This document shows positions 15,615-24,132 of a stretch of 64,000 nucleotides of DNA, piece by piece. The position numbers and the translations under genes are program-made. The stretch lies in the NCBI GenBank assembly GCA_038145175.1, contig JAYQPE010000006.1, positions 1 through 64,000 on the forward strand. The letters run 5' to 3'. The number at the start of each line of letters is the position of its first letter. Positions within the stretch are counted from its first letter, which is position 1. This DNA comes from ATZT02 sp038145175 (GTDB taxonomy: Bacteria; Actinomycetota; Actinomycetes; S36-B12; UBA5976). The notes below the pieces were generated by a model. That model did no database searches. It saw only the letters and a program-made list of their open reading frames with translations, and was not told the DNA's origin.

Positions 15615-16892
15615 TTGGCACGTCTTGGAGAAGGAACAGATCCATTAAAGTGCTCTTTTTGCGGCAAGGGTCAAAAGCAAGTTAAAAAATTAATAGCTGG
15701 CCCTGGTGTTTATATTTGTGATGAGTGTATTGAACTTTGTAACGAAATTATTGATGAAGAATTGCAAGAGACTACCGATTTACCTTTTGATGAATTACCA
15801 AAACCCAAAGAAATTTATCAATTTTTAGATAATTATGTAATTGGTCAAGAACATGCTAAGAAAGCATTGTCTGTTGCTGTCTATAACCATTACAAAAGAG
15901 TTCAAGCTGGTGCAAACGATAGAGCAAAAGATGATGCTGTTGAACTTGCTAAATCGAACATTTTATTACTAGGGCCTACTGGTTCTGGAAAAACTTTATT
16001 AGCCCAAACTTTGGCAAGGCTATTGAATGTTCCATTTGCAATTGCAGATGCAACAGCACTAACTGAAGCAGGTTATGTCGGTGAAGATGTTGAAAATATT
16101 TTATTAAAACTTATTCAAGCTGCAGATTACGATGTTAAGAAAGCAGAAACTGGAATTATTTATATCGATGAGATAGATAAAATTGCTAGAAAGAGTGAAA
16201 ATCCATCAATTACAAGAGATGTCAGTGGCGAAGGTGTTCAACAAGCTTTATTAAAAATTTTAGAAGGCACTACCGCTTCAGTTCCTCCACAAGGAGGTAG
16301 AAAGCATCCTCATCAAGAATTTATTCAAATTGATACCAGCAATGTTTTATTTATTGTTGGCGGAGCTTTTGCTGGTTTAGATAAAATTATTGAATCTAGA
16401 ATTGGCAAAAAATCTCTTGGATTTACTGCTGATTTTACTGACCTTGATAACACAAATCCTGGAGATATTTTTGGCAAAGTTATGCCTGAGGATTTATTAA
16501 AATTTGGCATGATTCCAGAATTTATTGGCAGACTTCCAGTTGTGACAAGTGTTACTGCTCTTTCTGAAGAAGCACTTATGCAAGTCTTAGTTAAACCAAA
16601 AAATGCACTCGTTAGACAATATGAAAGATTATTTGGATTAGACAATGTTGAATTAGAAATTACAGAAGATGCCTTAAGAGCAGTTGCTGAATTAGCACAT
16701 CTTCGAGGCACAGGCGCTAGAGGCTTAAGAGCGATCATGGAAGAAGTTTTATTAAATGTTATGTATGACATTCCAAGTAGAAAAGACATTGGAAAAGTTG
16801 TAGTAAATCGTGACACTGTGTTGGAAAACGTAAACCCTACTTTGGTTCCAAGAAAAGAACTACCGGAGCAACCTGAAGAAAAGTCTGCTTAA
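15615..16892 (+). CDS. clpX: ATP-dependent Clp protease ATP-binding subunit ClpX
   Basis: 425 residues, TTG start with AGGAGCG upstream. The N-terminal zinc-binding domain has the four cysteines in 'CSFCGKGQ' and 'YICDECIELC' (about 13-41). AAA+ motifs follow: Walker A GPTGSGKT, the pore-1 loop 'GYVGEDVEN', Walker B 'IIYIDEIDK', the IGF-like loop 'RIGKKSLGF' that docks on ClpP, and sensor-2 'GTGARGLRAIME'. It unfolds substrates and threads them into ClpP1P2. Its TAA shares a TTAA with the convergent valS stop. Confidence 0.97.
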   Translation: MARLGEGTDPLKCSFCGKGQKQVKKLIAGPGVYICDECIELCNEIIDEELQETTDLPFDELPKPKEIYQFLDNYVIGQEHAKKALSVAVYNHYKRVQAGANDRAKDDAVELAKSNILLLGPTGSGKTLLAQTLARLLNVPFAIADATALTEAGYVGEDVENILLKLIQAADYDVKKAETGIIYIDEIDKIARKSENPSITRDVSGEGVQQALLKILEGTTASVPPQGGRKHPHQEFIQIDTSNVLFIVGGAFAGLDKIIESRIGKKSLGFTADFTDLDNTNPGDIFGKVMPEDLLKFGMIPEFIGRLPVVTSVTALSEEALMQVLVKPKNALVRQYERLFGLDNVELEITEDALRAVAELAHLRGTGARGLRAIMEEVLLNVMYDIPSRKDIGKVVVNRDTVLENVNPTLVPRKELPEQPEEKSA

Positions 16893-19441
16893 GGCAATTT
16901 AATTTCTAGTTTGAGTTCTCCAGTTTGAATTTTGTAAGATAAATTTTTGATGTTTCCTGCTGCAATTAAATCTTTTTCAGCTTTCTTTAAGATTTCAATT
17001 CCTTCATTATTTGAATTTATAACTAAATCTAAAACTTCGGCTTTCATGGAAAGTTGCTTTTCAGTTTTTGCTTTTCTAATTTCTGCTAATACTTTGGTCA
17101 CTAATTCAAGGTTTTCAACTCCAATATTTCTATTTGCAGAAATTTCTTCAGGTTTTGGCCAGCTTTGAAGGTGTACTGAATCCTTTTGCCACCAAGACCA
17201 AACCTCTTCACTTACAAATGGAACGAAAGGAGCAAAAAGTTTCAATAAGGTATGAATGGTTATTCCCAAGGCTGCTTTAGCCGAATTGGCAGATTCTTCA
17301 CCTTGTTTTCCGTAGGTTCTTTCTTTAACAAGTTCTAAGTAGTCGTCGGTGAAAAACCAAAAGAAGGATTCAGTTACTTCCAAAGCTTTTGTGTAGTCGT
17401 ATTTTTCAAATGCTTTTGAGGAAGCCTCCACGACTTGGGCTAATTTGTTTAACAATGCATGGTCTACTTCAAGTTTTACATCATCTTTTTTCAACGTTGC
17501 ATTTAAACTTAAAGCAAATTTACTTGCGTTAAGAATTTTTACAGCTAATCTTTTTCCAATTTTCATCTGACCTGTATCAAATGCAGTATCAGTGCCAGGT
17601 CTTCCCATCGCAGCCCAATATCTCACTGCATCTGAGCCATACTCTTTTAATAAATCAATTGGAGTGACTACGTTTCCTTTTGACTTACTCATCTTTTTTC
17701 TATCCGGATCTAAAATCCAACCGCTAATACTGGTGTTTTTCCAAGGAAGTGAATTTTCTTCTAAATGACTTCTTACAACAGTTGAAAATAACCAGGTCCT
17801 AATTATTTCATGTGATTGTGGTCGTAAATCCATAGGAAATATTGTGTTAAACAATTTGTTATCTATTCCCCAAGAACCAGCAATTTGTGGTGTTAATGAC
17901 GAAGTGGCCCAAGTATCCATCACGTCTGGATCACCAATAAAACCATTTGGTTTATTTCTTTGTGATTCACTAAATCCTTCAGGACAATCACTTTGCGGAT
18001 CGATTGGTAATTGATTTTCTTTAGGAATTAAAATTTGATCATAAATTGGATTAGCATTTTCATCTAATTTGTACCAAATGGGAAGTGGCACACCAAAAAA
18101 TCTTTGTCTCGAAATTAACCAATCACCATTTAGTCCTTCAACCCAATTTTGATATCTAACTTTCATGTAATCAGGATGCCAACTTAATTCATCCCCTCGA
18201 GATAAAAGTTGTTTTCGTAAATTCTGATCTCTACCACCATTTCTTATGTACCATTGCCTTGTAGTAACAATTTCTAAAGGTTTATCACCTTTTTCAAAAA
18301 ATTTAACAGTATGAGTTATTGGTTTTGGTTCACCAATTAATTGATTTGATTTCTTTAATTCTTCAACTAAAATTTCTCTAGTTGTGTGTGAAGTTTTTCC
18401 AATAATTTTTGAAAAAATTTCTATAGCCTTATCTGTTTTTATCCATTCAGGTAAGTCATTTTGAATTTTTCCATCCCAACCAATTAATCCTCTTGTGGGT
18501 AAATTAAATTCTCTCCACCAAACTACGTCTGTCACATCACCGAAAGTACAAATCATGGCGATTCCACTACCTTTTTCAGGATCTGCCAAATGATGAGCAA
18601 CAACTGGTACTTCAACTTCAAAAAGTGGAGTTGTTACAGTTTTACCAAAAAGTGACTTGTATCTGTCGTCTTCTGGATTTGCCACTAGTGCAACACAACT
18701 TGGTAAAAGTTCTGGACGAGTGGTTTCAATAAACACATCTGAGCCATCTTCTTTTTTAAATGCAATTTTATGAAATGCCCCAGGTCTTTCTCTATCTTCT
18801 AATTCAGCTTGGGCAACTGCAGTTCTAAAAGTTACATCCCAAAGAGTTGGAGCTTCAGCTTGATAAGCTTCGCCTCTATTTAAGTTATTTAAAAATGCTT
18901 TTTGGGAAACATATCTAGCCCTTTTATCTATCGTTTGATAGGTGTAATTCCAGTCAATAGATAAACCTAAAGTTTGAAACAATGATTCAAAAACTTTTTC
19001 ATCTTCTAACGTTAATTTTTCACATAATTCCACAAAGTTTTTTCTTGAAATGGGAATTTGTTTATCTGAAGGCTCTTTAGGTGGTTCAAAATTTGAAATA
19101 TATGCAAGGGAGGGGTCGCAACGAACTCCAAAATAATTTTGGACCCTTCTTTCTGTTGGTAAACCGTTGTCATCCCATCCAATAGGGTAGAAAACTTTTT
19201 TGCCAACCATTCTTTGATATCGAGCTATTAAATCTGTGTGAGTGTAAGAAAATACGTGCCCAACGTGAAGAGATCCGCTTACTGTTGGAGGAGGAGTATC
19301 TATTGAGTAGACAGAATTTTTGTCGCAATTCTTATCAAAGGCGTATGTGTTTTTACTTACCCAAGAATTTCCCCATTTTTCCTCTAAACCATCTAATGAT
19401 GGTTTTTCAGGAACTTGAGGGTAAATTGCAGAATCACTCAT
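16889..19441 (-). CDS. valS: Valine--tRNA ligase, type 2-like
   Basis: 850 residues from ATG 19441. Class I signatures are 'VSGSLHVGHVFSYTHTD' (HIGH-like) and 'KKMSKSKGNVV' (KMSKS). Instead of the common bacterial loop with 'GTDHAGIATQ' it has 'GWDDNGLPTERRVQNYFG', which I associate with the second, archaeal-like ValRS subfamily (HAMAP type 2) found in some actinobacteria and Rickettsiales. A CP1 editing domain and anticodon-binding domain are present; the long C-terminal coiled-coil arm of E. coli ValRS is reduced. A TTG at 19459 is an alternative start, but the ATG at 19441 is preceded by TAAGAT plus 7 bases, suggesting a leaderless mRNA. Confidence 0.93.
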   Translation of the reverse strand: MSDSAIYPQVPEKPSLDGLEEKWGNSWVSKNTYAFDKNCDKNSVYSIDTPPPTVSGSLHVGHVFSYTHTDLIARYQRMVGKKVFYPIGWDDNGLPTERRVQNYFGVRCDPSLAYISNFEPPKEPSDKQIPISRKNFVELCEKLTLEDEKVFESLFQTLGLSIDWNYTYQTIDKRARYVSQKAFLNNLNRGEAYQAEAPTLWDVTFRTAVAQAELEDRERPGAFHKIAFKKEDGSDVFIETTRPELLPSCVALVANPEDDRYKSLFGKTVTTPLFEVEVPVVAHHLADPEKGSGIAMICTFGDVTDVVWWREFNLPTRGLIGWDGKIQNDLPEWIKTDKAIEIFSKIIGKTSHTTREILVEELKKSNQLIGEPKPITHTVKFFEKGDKPLEIVTTRQWYIRNGGRDQNLRKQLLSRGDELSWHPDYMKVRYQNWVEGLNGDWLISRQRFFGVPLPIWYKLDENANPIYDQILIPKENQLPIDPQSDCPEGFSESQRNKPNGFIGDPDVMDTWATSSLTPQIAGSWGIDNKLFNTIFPMDLRPQSHEIIRTWLFSTVVRSHLEENSLPWKNTSISGWILDPDRKKMSKSKGNVVTPIDLLKEYGSDAVRYWAAMGRPGTDTAFDTGQMKIGKRLAVKILNASKFALSLNATLKKDDVKLEVDHALLNKLAQVVEASSKAFEKYDYTKALEVTESFFWFFTDDYLELVKERTYGKQGEESANSAKAALGITIHTLLKLFAPFVPFVSEEVWSWWQKDSVHLQSWPKPEEISANRNIGVENLELVTKVLAEIRKAKTEKQLSMKAEVLDLVINSNNEGIEILKKAEKDLIAAGNIKNLSYKIQTGELKLEIKLP

Positions 19442-19476
19442 GGATGCAATCTTATGCAATACATAGTATTTAATTA
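19442..19476. promoter_or_regulatory. 35-base divergent valS/folC promoter region, probably leaderless
   Basis: Only 35 bases separate the two ATGs. TAGTAT (19464-19469, plus) lies 7 bases before the folC ATG; TAAGAT (19454-19449, minus) lies 7 bases before the valS ATG. Neither gene has a Shine-Dalgarno. The -35 region of each promoter would have to lie inside the other promoter or the other gene, so they should compete for polymerase. Confidence 0.5.
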
Positions 19477-20790
19477 ATGATGGTCAATTTAGACGCAGTT
19501 TCGGCACTTTCTAATCGTTTTCCTGAAAATAAAATTAATCCATCCCTAGATCGAATATTGATGGCAATGGATTTAATGGGACAGCCTCAAAACAATTTTA
19601 AAACTATTCATATAGCTGGAACTAATGGAAAAACCAGCACTTCTCGAATGATAGAAAGACTACTTCGAACCCTTGACTTAAGAACAGGACTATTTATAAG
19701 TCCTCATTTAATTCATCCTCGAGAAAGAATTGAAATTAATGGTCAAATTATTTCCGAAACTAGATTCCAAGAAATATTTGAGGAAATAAATCCTTATTTA
19801 GAAATTATTGATCAAAAATTTGTAGATGCACCTATGACATTTTTTGAAGTTTTAACTGCGATGGGTTTTTTAGCATTTTCTGATGAGCCAATTGATGTTT
19901 TATCCCTAGAGGTTGGCATGGGAGGACGATGGGATTCAACGAATGTTGTTACACCAGAAGTTTCTGTAATAACAGCAATTGGATTAGATCATCAAGAATT
20001 TTTAGGATCAAGCATAAAAGAAATTGCATTTGAAAAGGCTGGAATCATAAAAGAAAATATTCCAGTGGTCATTTCAAAACAAGTTAAAGAAGCAAATCTT
20101 GTTCTAAATGAGGTGGCGTTAAGCAAAAGTAGTCAAACAATTAGAGAAGGTATTGAATTTGATGTTTTGGAAAGAACAGTTGGTGTTGGTGGACAACAAT
20201 TGAATATTGCAACTCCTTTTGGAAATTATCAGGATTTATTTTTACCACTTTTTGGTAAATTTCAAGCATCAAATGCTGCATGTGCCTTAACAGCTGTTGA
20301 GATTTTTTTAGGAAAAAAACTAGATCTCGAACTTGTTCAAGACGCGTTTGCTGATTTTAAGTCACCAGCAAGATTACAAATTGTTAAACGAAATCCAACA
20401 ATTTTGGTGGATGCAGCGCATAACATTTCAGGCGTTCAAAACACTCTTGAAGCAATAAATGAAACTTTTAAATTTAATAACAAAATATTAATTATTGGCT
20501 TTATGAAGGACAAAGATATTGAAGAAATGCTTGATTTACTAAAAGGTTATGCTCAGGATGTAATACTGACCCAAGCAAATTCAACAAGGGCGATTACTGC
20601 AGAAGATTTGAATAAAAAAGTAAATATGATTCCAAATTTTTCACAAAATATTACTTGGAAGAGTAGTTCAAAAACCGCTCTCGAAGATGCAGTTGAAATT
20701 GCAAAAAGTAAAAATAATTCAACTGGCATAATTGTGTTAGGTTCAATAGCTTTAGCTGGAGAAATACTTCAGCATTCCAAATCTGTTTAA
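19477..20790 (+). CDS. folC: Folylpolyglutamate synthase / dihydrofolate synthase
   Basis: 437 residues. Mur-ligase family: P-loop 'IAGTNGKTSTSRMIE' (about 46-60), the metal/ATP loop 'LSLEVGMGGRWDSTNVV', 'ITAIGLDHQEFLG', and the C-terminal domain with 'ILVDAAHNISGVQ' and 'IIGFMKDKD'. Adds glutamate to (dihydro)folate for one-carbon metabolism. Two ATGs are adjacent at 19477 and 19480; the first is used because it has the 7-base spacing to the -10-like TAGTAT. Usually valS and folC are co-directional in actinobacteria; here they diverge. Confidence 0.95.
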   Translation: MMVNLDAVSALSNRFPENKINPSLDRILMAMDLMGQPQNNFKTIHIAGTNGKTSTSRMIERLLRTLDLRTGLFISPHLIHPRERIEINGQIISETRFQEIFEEINPYLEIIDQKFVDAPMTFFEVLTAMGFLAFSDEPIDVLSLEVGMGGRWDSTNVVTPEVSVITAIGLDHQEFLGSSIKEIAFEKAGIIKENIPVVISKQVKEANLVLNEVALSKSSQTIREGIEFDVLERTVGVGGQQLNIATPFGNYQDLFLPLFGKFQASNAACALTAVEIFLGKKLDLELVQDAFADFKSPARLQIVKRNPTILVDAAHNISGVQNTLEAINETFKFNNKILIIGFMKDKDIEEMLDLLKGYAQDVILTQANSTRAITAEDLNKKVNMIPNFSQNITWKSSSKTALEDAVEIAKSKNNSTGIIVLGSIALAGEILQHSKSV

Positions 20791-20798
20791 GGATTATT

Positions 20799-21140
20799 GT
20801 GAGAGCACTGACTTCTGCTGTTATTAGTTTTGAAATTTTAATAATCATTTTATTCATTCCAGCTGCACTTCAAAATGATGAACTTGATAGTAATCTTATT
20901 ATTTATACTTCTTTAGTTTTGATTATTTTTTCTTTAATAATTTTAGGTTTGTTGAAAAAAAGAATTGGATTAATTCTTGGCTCAGTGTTGCAGGCAATAT
21001 TGATTGGCTTAGGTTTTTTTGTAAACTGGATGTATGTTCTAGGTTTGATATTTTTAGGATTATGGGTAGCTTCAATAAAAATAGGCAAGAAAACTGATCA
21101 AATGAAGAGTTCACTTAAACCTAAAACAGACTCAAAGTAG
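20799..21140 (+). CDS. DUF4233 four-helix membrane protein
   Basis: 113 residues, GTG start 8 bases after folC. About four hydrophobic helices fill most of the protein; the motif 'RALTSAVISFEILIIIL' at the start, 'LGSVLQAILIGLGFFVNWMY' in the middle and a cationic C-terminus fit DUF4233, an actinobacterial family located between folC and ndk. Function unknown. Location in the same place as its homologues supports a true gene. Confidence 0.8.
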   Translation: MRALTSAVISFEILIIILFIPAALQNDELDSNLIIYTSLVLIIFSLIILGLLKKRIGLILGSVLQAILIGLGFFVNWMYVLGLIFLGLWVASIKIGKKTDQMKSSLKPKTDSK

Positions 21141-21172
21141 TATTAGATCAATAGGAATTGAAGGGATTTAAA

Positions 21173-21583
21173 TTGAGCGAAAGATCATTAGTTTTAATAA
21201 AACCAGATGGTGTTAAACGTGGTTTGGTTGGCGAAGTTTTAAGAAGAATTGAAACTAAAGGTTGGAAAATTATCGCATTAGAAATGAAAAAGTTAGATGA
21301 AAAGACAGCAGCTGCGCATTATGCTGAACATGATGGCAAGCCATTTTTTAAAGATTTAGTTTCCTTTATAACTTCCTCAGAATTAGTGGCATTAGTTATT
21401 GAAGGTCCCAATGCAATTTTGGGTTGGAGACAAATGATGGGTGCAACTAATCCTGCAAATGCTCAACCAGGAACAATCCGGGGAGATTTTGCAACCGAAA
21501 CGCAAAATAACGTCACTCATGGTTCTGATTCTCCAGAGTCAGCATCCAGAGAGATTGGTCTTTTCTTTCCAGGATTAAAGTAG
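21173..21583 (+). CDS. ndk: Nucleoside-diphosphate kinase
   Basis: 136 residues from the TTG at 21173, which has AAGGGA six bases upstream. The frame is open to 21158, but the longer form adds a non-homologous MKGFK. 'RSLVLIKPDGVKRGLVGEV' is the N-terminal nucleotide-binding motif; the phospho-accepting His is in 'NNVTHGSDSPESA', as in all Ndk. Balances NTP and dNTP pools. Last gene of folC-DUF4233-ndk. Confidence 0.96.
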   Translation: MSERSLVLIKPDGVKRGLVGEVLRRIETKGWKIIALEMKKLDEKTAAAHYAEHDGKPFFKDLVSFITSSELVALVIEGPNAILGWRQMMGATNPANAQPGTIRGDFATETQNNVTHGSDSPESASREIGLFFPGLK

Positions 21584-21625
21584 TTTTACGTAATATAAAT
21601 AGCAAAAATAAATTAAAGGATAATT

Positions 21626-22660
21626 GTGGCTGGATTTAGTGGTGGTTTTCTAGGTCGTGACTTAGCAGTTGATTTAGGAACTGCGAATACTTTAGTTTAC
21701 GAACGCGGTCGCGGAATTGTTTTAAATGAACCATCTGTTGTTGCAATTAACCAAAACACAGGTGGAATTGTTGCAGTAGGTGCTGAAGCAAAAAGAATGG
21801 TTGGAAGAACTCCAGGAAACATTGTTGCTATTCGTCCCTTAAAAGATGGAGTTATTGCAGATTTTGATACCACCGAAAGAATGCTCAGATATTTTATTCA
21901 AAAAGTTCATAAACGTAGATTTTTAGCGAAACCAAGAGTTGTAATTTGTGTTCCAAGTGGAATTACAGGCGTTGAACAACGCGCAGTTAAAGATGCAGGT
22001 TATGCCGCAGGAGCTAGAAAAGTTTACATAATCGAAGAACCAATGGCTGCTGCAATTGGAGCAGGTTTACCGATTCATGAACCAACAGGAAACATGGTCG
22101 TAGATATTGGTGGAGGAACTTCAGAAGTTGCTGTGATTTCTTTAGGTGGAGTTGTTACTTCTTTATCTATTAGAACCGGTGGAGATGAACTTGATGATGC
22201 GCTAGTTCAATTTGTTAAAAAAGAATATTCTTTAATGCTAGGTGAACGAACTGCAGAAGAAATTAAAACCACAGTTGGAACTGCATTTCCTGTGCCAGAT
22301 GAATCTTCAGCAGAATTAAGAGGACGAGATTTAGTTACTGGATTACCTAGAACAATTGTTGTTACTGCTGAAGAAATAAGAAGAGCACTTGATGAACCAT
22401 TAACCAGAATTGTTGATGCTGTTAAAACTACACTTGATAGAACTCCACCAGAACTTTGTGGAGACATAATGGATCGTGGAATTGTATTAACTGGTGGGGG
22501 AGCTTTATTAAAAGGTTTAGATGAAAGATTAAGACATGAAACTGGAATGCCAGTAATCATTGCAGAGCAACCTTTGAATTGCGTAGTAAATGGTTCAGGT
22601 AAATGCGTTGAAGAGTTCGAGGCTTTACAACAAGTATTGATCTCAGAACCACGCGCCTAA
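21626..22660 (+). CDS. mreB: Rod-shape determining protein MreB
   Basis: 344 residues, GTG start with AAAGGA upstream. Actin fold: phosphate-1 'DLGTANTLVYERGRGI', connect-1, phosphate-2 'MVVDIGGGTSEVAVIS', adenosine motif 'IVLTGGGALLKGLDERL'. The filament organises the elongasome for lateral-wall growth. An mre operon implies rod-shaped or curved cells with lateral growth, unlike apically growing actinobacteria that lost MreB. First gene of mreBCD-mrdA-rodA. Confidence 0.97.
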   Translation: MAGFSGGFLGRDLAVDLGTANTLVYERGRGIVLNEPSVVAINQNTGGIVAVGAEAKRMVGRTPGNIVAIRPLKDGVIADFDTTERMLRYFIQKVHKRRFLAKPRVVICVPSGITGVEQRAVKDAGYAAGARKVYIIEEPMAAAIGAGLPIHEPTGNMVVDIGGGTSEVAVISLGGVVTSLSIRTGGDELDDALVQFVKKEYSLMLGERTAEEIKTTVGTAFPVPDESSAELRGRDLVTGLPRTIVVTAEEIRRALDEPLTRIVDAVKTTLDRTPPELCGDIMDRGIVLTGGGALLKGLDERLRHETGMPVIIAEQPLNCVVNGSGKCVEEFEALQQVLISEPRA

Positions 22661-22681
22661 TAGCATGATCGGCGGTTTGCC

Positions 22682-23608
22682 GTGAGAGATTCAACTAGAT
22701 TAAGAACAGTTTTAGCAGTGTTATTACTGCTTTCATTTACTTTTGTTGCCCTTGAGTTAAGAACTTCAGGAAGTGGCTTAACTAAATCATTACGAGAATT
22801 CACAGCTAATGTAATTTCACCCATTCAAGAATCATCTAGTAATTTCACAAATTCAATAAAAAATTTTTCTAACACTTGGACTGAAATTAGAACGGCACGA
22901 AGTCAAGTAAAAGATTTACAATCAGAAAATTTATTACTTAAAGAAGAACTTGCAAAATCAGAAGAAAATAGAAGAAGGGCAGCAGAGTTAGATGCTTTAC
23001 TTAAATTAGCTGGAATTGGAACTTATGAAATAGTTCCTGCAAAAGTAATTGCTATTGGTTCAGCACAAGATTATTCATGGACCATCACAATTGACGTTGG
23101 ACAAATAGATGGAATAACCACCGATATGACGGTTTTAACGGGTCAAGGATTAGTTGGAAGAACAGTTTCAGTTGCAAATTCATCTTCCACAGTTGCACTT
23201 TTGGCAGATCCCTCAAGCAAAGTTGGCGCAAGAATTGGCGGTAAAGGCGAATTAGGATTCATTGGCGGAACGGGATTACCAAGTGAACTTGAATTTGAAT
23301 TATTCGATCCAATTGCAGAGATAAATAAAGGAGATCGAATTGTCACATGGGGTTCAGAGAATGGTCGACCTTTTGTTCCAGGAGTTCCCATTGGTGAAGT
23401 TATTTCCATTAAATCCTCACCTGGCTTATTAACCAAATCTGCCCGAGTAAAACCTTACGTTAATTTGTCCACACTTGATTTAGTAAGTGTTGTGGTGGAA
23501 CAACCTCGAATTGATCCAAGAGATTCATTGTTACCTCCAGCTCCTGTTACTCCAACTCCAAGCCCTTCAATCTCGATTTCCCCAAGTCCAAGTCCTAGTG
23601 TGGAATAA
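22682..23608 (+). CDS. mreC: Rod-shape determining protein MreC
   Basis: 308 residues, GTG start. One N-terminal membrane helix (about 8-25), a coiled coil (about 60-100, 'LQSENLLLKEELAKSEENRRR'-type heptads), and the two six-stranded beta-barrel domains ('VLTGQGLVGRTVSVANSSSTV', in part, and 'GDRIVTWGSENGRPFVPGVPIGEV', in part). It bridges MreB, PBP2 and RodA from the periplasmic side. The last ~25 residues are a Pro/Ser repeat tail ('PTPSPSISISPSPSPS') also echoed at the end of the PBP2 two genes downstream. Confidence 0.95.
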   Translation: MRDSTRLRTVLAVLLLLSFTFVALELRTSGSGLTKSLREFTANVISPIQESSSNFTNSIKNFSNTWTEIRTARSQVKDLQSENLLLKEELAKSEENRRRAAELDALLKLAGIGTYEIVPAKVIAIGSAQDYSWTITIDVGQIDGITTDMTVLTGQGLVGRTVSVANSSSTVALLADPSSKVGARIGGKGELGFIGGTGLPSELEFELFDPIAEINKGDRIVTWGSENGRPFVPGVPIGEVISIKSSPGLLTKSARVKPYVNLSTLDLVSVVVEQPRIDPRDSLLPPAPVTPTPSPSISISPSPSPSVE

Positions 23609-23610
23609 GA

Positions 23611-24132
23611 ATGAATGTATATAAATATTTCGCTTTAGTAATTTCTATAGTTATAGCGGCTGTTCTTCAACCTACTTTTTTTGCAAAACTTTTTCTTCCG
23701 GGAGCAACTCCAGATATTTTAATTGTGGTTTTAACAAGCTGGGCTTTATTGAAAGGTCCTGCTGTTGGAGCAATTGCTGGCTTTTTAACTGGTTTTTTAA
23801 TTGATGTTTTACCTCCAGGAGATCATTTAATGGGAATATCTTCAATATTCTTGACAATAATTGGGTATTTAGTGGGATATTTGAGCCAAAATCAAAGTAG
23901 ATCTTTTGTAAGACCATTAGTAATTTCTGCATCAGTAGCAAATGTTTTCTTTATTGTTAGAAGTATCTGGGCAAATATTTCAGGAGCAGAATTTTCTCTA
24001 AATATTTTTGCAGTTAATTTTCTAACTCAAGGTCTTTACGCCGCATTACTTGCAGTGTTTATTTATCCAGCGATTGGTTTATTAGATAAAAAATTGGGAC
24101 CTATATCTAGAGCAGAAGAATTAAGAGTATAA
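23611..24132 (+). CDS. mreD: Rod-shape determining protein MreD
   Basis: 173 residues with five or six membrane helices and no extended soluble part. 'LPGATPDILIVVLTSWALLKGP' (part) and 'GFLTGFLIDVLPPGDHLMGI' are the standard MreD loops; the latter contains the conserved Gly/Asp region that contacts MreC. Begins two bases after mreC and ends immediately before mrdA, so all three are translationally coupled. Confidence 0.93.
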   Translation: MNVYKYFALVISIVIAAVLQPTFFAKLFLPGATPDILIVVLTSWALLKGPAVGAIAGFLTGFLIDVLPPGDHLMGISSIFLTIIGYLVGYLSQNQSRSFVRPLVISASVANVFFIVRSIWANISGAEFSLNIFAVNFLTQGLYAALLAVFIYPAIGLLDKKLGPISRAEELRV

